Assembly: GCF_036898095.1 (NCBI RefSeq)
Contig: NC_090729.1
Coordinates: 69,173,224-69,237,223, forward strand
Length of the DNA: 64,000 nucleotides
DNA from: Palaemon carinicauda
Lineage: Eukaryota > Arthropoda > Malacostraca > Decapoda > Palaemonidae
Direction: 5' to 3'
Under the pieces are notes generated by a model. It saw only the letters and a program-made list of their open reading frames with translations. It did not search any database and had not been told where the DNA came from. Position 1 is the first letter of the stretch, and every line of letters starts with the position of its first letter. This document shows, piece after piece, positions 56,561 to 64,000 of this stretch. The position numbers and the translations under genes are program-made.

Positions 56561-57402
56561 CGGAGTTCTTCGTGTATTTGCGGGAAGAAATGCGCCTTTC
56601 AGCCTTAAGTCTAGCCTTCAGGCTCAAAGGAATGGACATTTCTTCCTCGCTGGAACTTTCTCTACTCATACGGAGTTATGAACTTACCTGCCCTCAGTCG
56701 GAAGCGAGACCTCCTCCATGGAACGTGGTTCAAGTTCTCAGGTCTCTGAAGAGATCTCCCGACGAACCATTACGCCAGGCTTCAGATCGCCACCTTACTT
56801 AGAAGGCGGTGTTCCTGCTAGCTTTGGCTTCGGCCAAACAAGTCAGCGAACTTCATGGTCTCTCATACGACATCGCCCATTCAAGGGGATGGGGAGAGGT
56901 AACGTTCAGGTTTGTCCCTGAGTTTATTGCCAAGACTCAGAATCCGGGAGTGCCGGACCCTTGGTTCGATTCTTTCCAGGTTTCGAGTCTTCGTTCTGTA
57001 ACAGATGACCCAGACCATCTCCTACTGTGCCCAGTAAGGAATCTGAGGGTGTATCATAAAAGAACAGCTGCAGTTCGTCCCCAGGTGCAAGCTTTGTTTG
57101 TGAGCACTGGGAAAACGAAGAGAAGGGTCACTAGGAATACCATCTCGGCCTGGATTCGCAAGGTAATACACCTAGCCTTGAATCCTGACTCTCCTCCGTC
57201 ACGTCGCCCTAGAGCACATGATGTCAGGGGCATAGCTATATCCCTGGCCTTCAAGAAAAACTATTCAGTGATGCAGGTCCTGCAAGCTAGGGTGTGGAAG
57301 CATCAGACGACCTTCACAGCCCACTACCTGCAAGACGTGACACACAGGAGACTCGATACGTTCTTTATCGGGCCTGTGGTGGCTGCACAACAGCTGGTCT
57401 AA
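56330..57402 (+). pseudogene. Tyrosine recombinase of G
   Basis: The frame is open from 55435 to 56800; the recognisable core-binding domain starts near LETIQHLLAERGFSQQ. A single TAG at 56800-56802 (TGG in A) splits it from the catalytic part. Catalytic Arg I is lost: AKRVSEL reads AKQVSEL. HDVR and AHYLQDV are kept. With A it shows two copies with different lesions in the same gene. Confidence 0.92.
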
Positions 57403-57885
57403 CCTCAGGCTCCTTAAAGGACAGGTAGCAGAAGGTTAAGGGCATTGTTACCCGGTTTTAGCCTGCATGAATGAAAAGGTTTGTCTGGCCCTTATTCTTT
57501 TCTTCATCCTCTCCTCCCTTGGAGAAAGCAGCATCCTGGGTTCTCCGCACAGCTGACCTCAAACCACTGCAAGTAAACCATGCTTCCTTGTGTTCCTAGT
57601 ATTAAGGTTAATACTGTCACGTCCCCCATACCCTGACGCGGTGGTATTGGGAGAGTCCTAGCCTAGAATTCCATCTGAAGAACTCCAGGTCAACTTCCTA
57701 GGACGAGTCATGCTTCTCACCTTCACACACACAGCTTATGTAGGCCGCAGCAGTTGCACAGCAATGCTAGCGAGGCGCAGGGACTCCTTATTTCTTGAGT
57801 ACTTGCACACTCAAATATCGAGTCCCCGGGCAAAGCCAAAGCCAGTATGGCAGGGACTTACCTCCCTTCCTAAGGGGTGAGTCAC
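57403..57885 (+). other. 3' non-coding region of G
   Basis: No ORF. Conserved with A (8951-9117, 16572-16800) and D (39715 onward). Confidence 0.6.
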
Positions 57886-57985
57886 CTATATTAAATAGCG
57901 TGGTTTGTATTTCAGTCACGGAACAAATGACAAATTCGTAGATAATTTGTATTTTTCCTAACTATACAAACCTTAGCTATTTAAT
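57886..57985 (+). other. Internal complementary region of G
   Basis: Reverse complement of the left end (ATATTAAATAGCGTGG to GGAACAAAT), then of the right end (AATTTGTATTTTTCC to TAGCTATTTAATC). Confidence 0.9.
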
Positions 57986-58029
57986 CAAACTTGCCCGCCA
58001 GTCCTGTCCCCCGTGAAGTCCTACCTCTA

Positions 58030-58238
58030 AGCAAAGTGAAGTATTCACAGGTGTGTGTGAGGGGGGGAGGGTAGCAAGCTACCCCTTCCTATCCCCCGCT
58101 AACTAGCGGTGGGGTAGTAAACCCTCGTTAAAATTCTAATGGCTCGTCATTTCAGCTACGCCGAAGTAATAACCCATATTAAATAGCTAAGGTTTGTATT
58201 GTTAGGAAAAATACAAAATATCTAAAAATTTGTCATTT
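58030..58238 (+). repeat. Right inverted terminal repeat of G
   Basis: Inverse of 50361-50545, with GTAGCAAGCTAC and CCGCTAACTAGCGG hairpins; terminates at ATTTGTCATTT. Confidence 0.88.
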
Positions 58239-58357
58239 TTGTATTTAAGATGCTTAAGTAATTTTTGGTGTCTGTATTATTGAGGTTGAAGAAAATAGAA
58301 AATAGATAGGAAGTTTGACAATTTTATGGGCTCCCGTTGGATATGCTGTAATAGTTC

Positions 58358-58602
58358 TGTACCAACCGTGTGTCACACGATCGTACATAGCTCATTTTGT
58401 GCTTGTATCTTCGCTTTCTCCTTGTACTAAAAAGAACCTGAAAAATCATGTCTGGTTTTCTCCTCTGTAACAGTGTCAATATTTGAACATGAAAATTCTT
58501 GTTGTTTTGAGATTTTTTATATAAAAGAGAGTCTTTTTTAATAAACTCACTCAGTTGCTTTCAACCTGTCTTTGAGTCACAACCTTCCTGTGGCTCGTCA
58601 CA
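58358..58602 (+). repeat. 5' LTR
   Basis: Holds TATATAAAAG at 58518-58527 (candidate TATA box) and AATAAA at 58540-58545 (candidate poly(A) signal). Confidence 0.9.
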
Positions 58603-58603
58603 T

Positions 58604-58620
58604 TGGTGACCCCGGAGTGA
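58604..58620 (+). promoter_or_regulatory. Primer-binding site
   Basis: TGGTGACCCCGGAGTGA, one base after the 5' LTR. Begins TGG as expected for pairing with a tRNA CCA end, and is close to known tRNA-Trp primer sites. Confidence 0.75.
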
Positions 58621-58685
58621 CTCTCTTCTCCTGCCTGCCCCTCCCCACCGCCCGCCTCTCACCGTTACTATGACGCCGTTAACGC

Positions 58686-58840
58686 ATATCTTCTGCAGCA
58701 GTACTTGCCGTCGCCAGCCGCCCGTATAGCAAAGCTTTTTCAGCTCTCTCAACAACCGTTGGGGGACCCAGGGCTTCGCTCACTCTCGGGAAAATGACCA
58801 GTATCCCTCGCCTGCACACGGCTCTCCTCGTGAGGTGAAC
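58686..58840 (+). pseudogene. Gag remnant of the LTR element
   Basis: Open frame encoding YLPSPAARIAKLFQL, QQPLGDPGLRS and MTSIPRLHTALL, ending at TGA 58838. The AARIAKLFQLSQQPLGD style matches the start of Gypsy-type Gag in arthropod elements. Everything after it up to the minisatellite is non-coding. Confidence 0.6.
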
Positions 58841-58947
58841 CTACTTCGTGCCCTTATGGACAGCCACTTCATGACCTTCAAAACCTCCATCAACGCCTCC
58901 ACTCATGACGAAGAGGACACCTATTCAACTTCAACCGAAGCTGACGT

Positions 58948-59170
58948 GAATGCCGTAGGACACACGCCTATGAATGCCGTAGGACATACACGCCTATGAA
59001 TGCCGTAGGACACACAAGCCTATGAATGCCGTAGGACACATGCCTATGAATGCCGTAGGACACACGCCTATGAATCCCGTAGGACACACTCGCTTATGAA
59101 TGCCGTAGGACACGCCTATGAATGCCGTAGGACACACACGCCTATGAATGCTGTAGGACACACTCGCCTA
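58948..59170 (+). repeat. Minisatellite of about 24 bp, nine units, in the LTR element
   Basis: Units of 22-26 bp of the form TATGAATGCCGTAGGACACACGCC, with small length changes in the ACACAC part. Confidence 0.93.
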
Positions 59171-59335
59171 CTCCGTGACAAGCCTGAGCGGCAACAAAGC
59201 CACCCATCACCCAACACTCGCTCGCACCCCAACCAACGACTTCTACAGCCACTCACTGCCGCTAATCGGCGCAGTTTTTACTACTACCTCTCCAGATTCA
59301 GGGCACCTATTTAACATGTTCAGCATGTCATTTTT

Positions 59336-59348
59336 AGAGGGGGAGCCA
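59336..59348 (+). other. Polypurine tract
   Basis: AGAGGGGGAGCCA directly before the 3' LTR; would prime plus-strand synthesis. Confidence 0.75.
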
Positions 59349-59593
59349 TGTACCAATTGTGTGTTACACGGTCGTACATAGTTCATTTTGTGCTAGTATC
59401 TTCGCTCTCTCCTCGCACTAAAAAGAACCTGAAAAATCATGTCTGCTTTTCTCCTCTGTAACAGTGTCGATATTTGAACATGAAAATTCTTGTTGCTTTG
59501 AGATTTTGTATATAAAGGAGAGTGTTCTTTAATAAACTCACTCAGTTGCTTTCAACCTGTCTTTGAGTCACAATCTTCCCTCGGCTCGTCGCA
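59349..59593 (+). repeat. 3' LTR
   Basis: TATATAAAG at 59509-59517 and AATAAA at 59531-59536. Confidence 0.9.
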
Positions 59594-59965
59594 GTTCTTA
59601 ATGTAAAATTGTACCTAATCTACATTTGATGCAACATGCATTTCAGTTGCAAAATTCTTTGTCAGTGGCAATACATTGGTTGTACAAGAAATGCATTGTA
59701 GCAATGCATAGTATTGTATCAGAGTGAGTACTAAATTGAAAACAATTAACTACAACTAGTAAACAAAAACAGGAAACATTTCAAGCATACAAATAAAGCC
59801 TCAGTTGTTAAAATGATCTTAGCATTGCCAGGTACTGTTACAAGTATATTCTTAAACTGGCTTTATGGGTACGAGTATGGCAGTGAAATCGGATTAAGTT
59901 TCTATAGACTTTCTGAATTGTAATTGAAAAGAGAAATAAGCTACCTTAACAAATTTTATAACTAT
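59594..59965. other. Spacer, nothing recognised
   Basis: AT-rich DNA between the LTR element and element H. No ORF or repeat seen. Confidence 0.4.
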
Positions 59966-60279
59966 TTGTTCCGTCGCTCAAAACCTAACGCTATTTAATA
60001 GGGATTATCCTTTCGATGAGGCTGAAAATAGCCATAAGACTTTTAAGCGGGGTGGAACTACCACTGTGGGGTAGCCGGGGTAACTGGCCACCCCTCTCAC
60101 TCATTCACCTGTGTATTCTGATCACTCTCTCTCTTTCGGCTCCCAACTGTTTTAACTGGCCTTTGAGCTTTTGACTTTTCTTTGGTTTTATTGATTGTGT
60201 TTCTATATATATTAAAACATTATTGTAAGGGTTTTAGTACTGTATATTTATATATAAACATTTTTCTTTTCATTACATC

Positions 60280-60774
60280 GTGAATGTTGCAGATTTTTCA
60301 TTGTCAGCGTGTGCAACGTTCTCAAGGGTGGAGAAACCTTATCTTTGGTCTCTTACCCTTTTATGTCAGACAACCAACCATAGGCTGGTTGCCTCCAACG
60401 CTTCTCTGAGCACAGCAACCTGGCCTCCGCCTCAGGGGAGTTGTCTGTTCGCCTCCTTTCGGATGTTGACGTTGCTTATTACCTGTGAGTTCATCGGCGG
60501 GAAGACCTCTTGCGACCTACCCAGAGTTAGACTTCAGTCTTGCTCCTCTTCGCTGTCGTTTGGGGGGAACCTCTCTCGTCCGCCAGTTAGATTTGCCCCC
60601 AGGATTGGGAGAATTTTTAATTCTCTCATTTTGTCTTTCCTCAGAGGTAGCAGTCAACATAGGAGTGCAAAGTCAGATGTTCCTGCCAGCCTTCATATTC
60701 TTTGCCTGCGCCTGCTGCAGTCCCGGATTTCCACAATAATTGCTGTTCGAAACTCCTCGGAGTTCTGTGAGTAA
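60280..60774 (+). pseudogene. Possible Gag-like start of H
   Basis: The opening VNVADFSLSACATF lies where family I has its Gag-like start. Two overlapping frames are open to about 60770, and I cannot tell which was translated. No motif recognised. Confidence 0.3.
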
Positions 60775-60789
60775 CCCCATCTGGGGGAT

Positions 60790-61405
60790 CCCAGAAACCA
60801 GCTTCGGTTTTATTTTTCAGGCAACGCTTTATTTCGACCTTCTATTTGACATCGAGCTCATTGAAGGGAAGTAGAAAGTGCTGCCCGGAGGTTCGCCTCC
60901 ATAGAAAATCCCTTCACCAGCCGCTGTTCATCAATCTTCCTGCTTGCGGGGAGAATGCCGACAATGGCAGCAGACGTTGGTGGCCTTTCTTGTCCATGAG
61001 AGAGTCTTCCTTCATCTGTTTCGGTCTTCCCTTCTGGAGATTCCTTTGGCAGGAATGGGATTCATCCATTCCCGTCCTTTGGGCTGACCTTCGTTCTTCG
61101 GGCAACCCCTTCGTGTTGAACCCAGAAAATGAACTTCGGCTTTTTTTTTAAAGTAACACTCGATATTGCCCTTCGATTTGAGATAGAACTTGTCAAAGGA
61201 AAGCAGAGAGTGCTGCCTGGAGGTAAAACCTTTAATTCTGAGGGAGAATCCCTCCACCAGCCACTGTTCGCCAGTCTTCCTGCTTGCGGGGAGAATTGCC
61301 AGCAGCAGCAGCAGATGTTGGTTGCCTTCCTGTGCGTGGGGGGACTTCCATCACCTGTTTTGGTCTCCCTTTCGGGGGATTCCTTCGGTGGGAATTGTAT
61401 TCATC
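60790..61405 (+). repeat. Imperfect tandem duplication of about 330 bp in H
   Basis: 60790-61120 and 61121-61405 share CAGAAA...CTTCGG, AGTGCTGCC-GGAGG, CTTCCTGCTTGCGGGGAGAA and ATTCATCC. Divergence is considerable (about 25-30% by eye). A CAG-repeat (61302-61312) is found in the second copy only. Confidence 0.8.
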
Positions 61406-61592
61406 CTTTAGCTATTTAATCAAGTTGTCCAGCCATCACCTGTCCCTCATAAATCCTGCCTGCATTCAGAAGTGATCAGAATGCACAGGTGTGTGTGTAA
61501 GAGGGGCGGCCGGTTACCGTGGCTACCCTTCCTACTCCCTACCGCTAACTAGCAGTAGGATGGTTCCAAATTACTTCCAAATTTGGTATATT

Positions 61593-62540
61593 GTCTGATT
61601 ATCATCTCCCGGGAAAAAATAATTGAACACTTTCCTTAATTTATTTAAGACAAATCTCGGTGGAGAAGTGTGTCTTTAAGGGGGGTATCCGTCATTGAAC
61701 CCAAAACCGTTATTTATCACTGGATCAATCTAATTTTTTTATATGTTATGCCTACTAGTGCAAAGATAAATCTGTGCGAGTTTCATTGAATTCAGACTAT
61801 TATTTTTCTTTAAATGAATAAAAACTATTATACAAAAAAATATCAAATTTAATTTTTATGAAAAATTATTGAATAGAATTAACTAAAAATTTCCCCAAAT
61901 TTTGTTTATTACAATATAAACAAAATGCCAGTAGGAATTTTCCATATTTTTGGTTTTTTTATATAAATATTTTTTTGGGCTCAAGCCATGTTGTCCTGAT
62001 GGAAGGTTCCTGTAAGTAGCTTTCTAAGGGATATTTGGCTACAGTGATATTCCCAGAGAATTTACCTTTAGGTCTCCAGAATTCTAACTCCTGGCGCGAA
62101 TATCCTTAAAATTTCTCTTAAGGATATCGCATAAATCACGGGACGTATATCTTGATACGACACATAGCAGTCTTCACCCCGAATAGCGTTTACGCTTCGA
62201 GGGGGGAAAGTGGCAAAATAGAAGGGGAGCCGTTATCATGGTTACCCTTCCTCCCGTACTACTATTGAGTATCTAGATGGTGCTTATTCATATTTTCGTA
62301 GCAGTTTCACACGGTGGTTTTCCCTGTTGCTCTAACGTTTCTGCTCGATATTCAAGGATTTATAATGCAATCTCCAACTTCTTCTGCATCGGGAAAGTTG
62401 AATTTATTCTTTACAGTGTATAATTTTAGCTCCTGCTTCACAGTGAAATTAGAATAATTTTAAGTGTTTGGAGCTTCGCTGTTCACCGGAGGCGCCACGG
62501 GCGCTGTCGTTCGTAACACGTGTTATTTAGTTAGCTGAAT
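61593..62540. other. AT-rich region, no gene; small DIRS ITR-like relic near 62218-62262
   Basis: No convincing ORF. AGAAGGGGAGCCGTTATCATGG and TTACCCTTCCT at 62218-62252 resemble the right ITR of H. A perfect inverted repeat lies at 62100-62127 (10-bp arms ATATCCTTAA, 8-nt spacer). Confidence 0.4.
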
Positions 62541-62925
62541 GACATTCCCGGTTGTAATAGCATGAAAATTCATGAAGCTATTCCATTAAGATTTTACTAG
62601 GAAGCTATATATTATGTCGATTGTATTCTTTAGAGTTTTGGTGATTTAGGTAACCGAATCTCGCCCGTGCTAGGCTTCCTAGCCTACGCGCTTCAGTTTA
62701 CCTTCATGCATGATATACAGTAGAACGACATTCCTAGTTGTAATAGCATTAATAAAATATGAAGCTATTTAGGCACATTATACTTGTAAAGATATACATA
62801 TTTTTGCATATATTTCTTCTTATATCGATTGTATATGTTAGAGTTTCGGCAATTTAGGTAACCGAAATCTCACCCTGTGCTAGGCTAGCTAGCCTATGCG
62901 CTTTAGTATACTTTCATACGTTTTC
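62541..62925. repeat. Tandem duplication of about 186 bp
   Basis: 62541-62726 and 62727-62925 share GACATTCC...GTTGTAATAGCAT, ATATGAAGCTATT-like, TTTAGGTAACCGAA and GTGCTAGGCT...TAGCCTA. Source element unknown. Confidence 0.8.
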
Positions 62926-64000
62926 CCAGTTTACCCTCGTGTATCGTTTTATCAATTCATAAGGAGACAGGTATCTCCTAGAATTATTATATAAAGTAAC
63001 TCGATACTCGTCTCCAGTGGAGATTTAAGGGTAATCCCTCCTCCCTCTGAGTGCCGCCCTGGGCGACATCCCTATTTTGGTCTTGCCATGGAGTAGACAC
63101 TCCGGCTTGACTAGGCTAGGGTTTTCTGTCTCTTACCCTTGCCGGCGGACAGCCGGTTTTGGTTTTTTTCGACAGAACCTCAGAGTATTCTGTCTTTTGC
63201 TGGCGGCAGAGCATCAGGGTGAGTAGTCACTCCCCTACCGGCTTTCAGCTGCCGGCATAGAAGGCTATGCCTTCCTAGGCCGCACTTGAAGTGGTTGTAT
63301 GATGCCACCACCTTCTCCCCTGTGGTCTAGAAGACTATTCCTGTGTTGGCAGACCTTAGGGTGAAGAATAGACTTTCTTCTGCCACCTAGGATGGCGCCG
63401 ACACTGAAACGATGTTTCTCCCCTGTTGAGAGGCGGCGACAATCCTGTCGCCTCCTCTTAACACCATTTCGGCAGACCCTAGGCTGAAGAATAGATATTC
63501 TTCTGCCACCTAGGATGGCGCCGATATTGAAATAGAGTTTCTCCCTTGTGTGGTAGGGGCGGCAACTTTGCCGCCTTCCACACTTTATACAGGACCCTTT
63601 TTCCTGCCCCCTCTGTCTTTTAGCAATGGCCTAGCCATCGCAACCCGGTGGCCATCGTCCTACAATCTCACCGCTTGCCGGGTAGATTGTGGGGCTGGCC
63701 AGGCTCCTACATAAGCAGCTGTTTAGTTGCTCAGTCTTCCCTTATGGACGCATGACTCTGGGAAAAGTGGTGCCGGCTGTAACGGCTGCCGGTGGGAGAC
63801 CCCTGTTCTGTAGAGTGTTCTTCAGTCCTCTCTTGGACTGCCATCCACATACCCGGGACCAGCAGTGACCGGCAACGGTTTTTGTGGTTGGATGGAAGCC
63901 TGAATGATACATTCTCCCCTTCCATTTGAACCCTCATTCTGGAGGGCAGTAAGATTAAATACTTACACCCTTAATAATTGTTGATAAACATCGCCGGCTG
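62926..64000. other. Unclassified repeat-rich edge of the window
   Basis: GC-rich, with many short inverted and direct repeats and recurring GCCGGC-type words. No long ORF. Probably the leader of another mobile element that continues beyond the window. Confidence 0.4.
63348..63593. repeat. Two tandem units of 123 bp, each with a hairpin
   Basis: Units start at GGCAGACC (63348 and 63471) and share GAAGAATAGA, TTCTTCTGCCACCTAGGATGG and GTTTCTCCC. Each ends in a different GC-rich hairpin: GGCGACA-ATCC-TGTCGCC (63435-63452) and GGCGGCAA-CT-TTGCCGCC (63558-63575). Confidence 0.85.

Larger units (their letters stand above)
50360..58238 (+). mobile_element. Element G: uninterrupted family I DIRS element
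   Basis: About 7.9 kb: the only family I copy here with all parts and no nested insertion, so it serves as the alignment guide for A and D. Left ITR, Gag-like ORF, RT, RNase H/MT-like, YR, 3' region, ICR, right ITR. Left flank AATGATG, right flank TTTGTATTTAAG; no clear target duplication. Point lesions in every gene. Confidence 0.93.
58358..59593 (+). mobile_element. Compact non-autonomous LTR retrotransposon (Ty3/Gypsy-like)
   Basis: Two 245-bp LTRs (58358-58602 and 59349-59593), each TG...CA, flank an internal region of about 745 bp. GTTC duplicates at 58354-58357 and 59594-59597 give a 4-bp target duplication. There is a primer-binding site and a polypurine tract, but no pol gene. The Trp-tRNA-like PBS and 4-bp duplication suggest the CsRn1 clade of Metaviridae (inference). 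LTRs differ at roughly 15 or more positions, so it is not brand new. Confidence 0.92.
59966..61592 (+). mobile_element. Element H: short DIRS-like element, diverged from family I
   Basis: The left end TTTGTTCCGTCGC and CTATTTAATAGGGATTATCC follow the family I pattern. Left ITR 60030-60140 (TGGCCACCCC to GTGTATTCTGATCAC) is the inverse of 61470-61540. The outermost part of the right ITR is deleted; the end ACTTCCAAATTTGGTATATTG resembles family I right ends. A T-rich tract precedes a region like the Gag-like start (60280). No RT, RNase H or YR is present, so it must be non-autonomous. Confidence 0.7.

Noticed and set aside
58671..58840. Functional Gag in the LTR element
   Set aside because: The frame is short and ends at TGA 58838; no pol follows.
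62100..62127. Rho-independent terminator at the perfect inverted repeat
   Set aside because: Eukaryotic context, AT-rich arms and no T-run; a chance hairpin in AT-rich DNA is the simpler view.

Overview
This is eukaryotic DNA made almost entirely of layered retrotransposons. I see no intact host gene, no tRNA or rRNA gene, no operon and no CRISPR array. The one host-like feature is a single candidate 81-bp exon at 40597-40677. The density of DIRS-type elements, two CR1/L2-like non-LTR families (one with an AAT-repeat 3' tail) and abundant microsatellites fit an animal genome. From memory of the repeat families I would guess a decapod crustacean (shrimp or crayfish); that is inference, not shown by any gene here.

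The main players are tyrosine-recombinase (YR) retrotransposons of the DIRS order, all on the + strand. Family I (termini TTGTTCCGTAAC) is present as: degraded piece '0' (240-2575), element A (2911-25203, split by nested insertions), fragment X (25395-27813), element D (27814-40514), truncated copy F (48764-50265) and element G (50360-58238). H (59966-61592) is a small diverged relative. Family II comprises B1 (9980-16415), its near-twin B2 (33153-39644) and the longer C (18259-24666). Family I order is inverted terminal repeat (ITR), Gag-like ORF with a CxxC zinc motif and RS-rich middle, RT (YLDDW box), RNase H plus a methyltransferase-like tail, an overlapping YR gene, an internal complementary region (ICR), then the right ITR. 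In each fuller copy the ICR reads as the reverse complement of left end plus right end, that is, the circle junction expected for DIRS replication.

The nesting can be read directly. Element A was hit after 9117 by a block holding a short LINE-derived element (9118-9776), about 350 bp of unplaced DNA and B1. It was hit again after 16800 by a 5'-truncated LINE whose 3' tail in turn received C. A's own sequence resumes at 16572 and at 24751. D received B2 inside its RNase H gene. B2 and C have inferable empty target sites, and both join at a run of Ts without an obvious target-site duplication.

The rest comprises a nearly complete LINE on the - strand (44595-48480) whose ORF starts with a hydrophobic stretch and a 2A ribosome-skipping motif; a broken second LINE (about 41195-44206); a compact non-autonomous LTR element (58358-59593) with a 4-bp target duplication, PBS, PPT and minisatellite; and unclassified repeat-rich DNA at the right edge (61593-64000). 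Every pol gene inspected carries at least one lesion, most often a C-to-T or G-to-A nonsense change. The window is therefore a graveyard with several recent arrivals (B1, B2, C, the - strand LINE, the LTR element).
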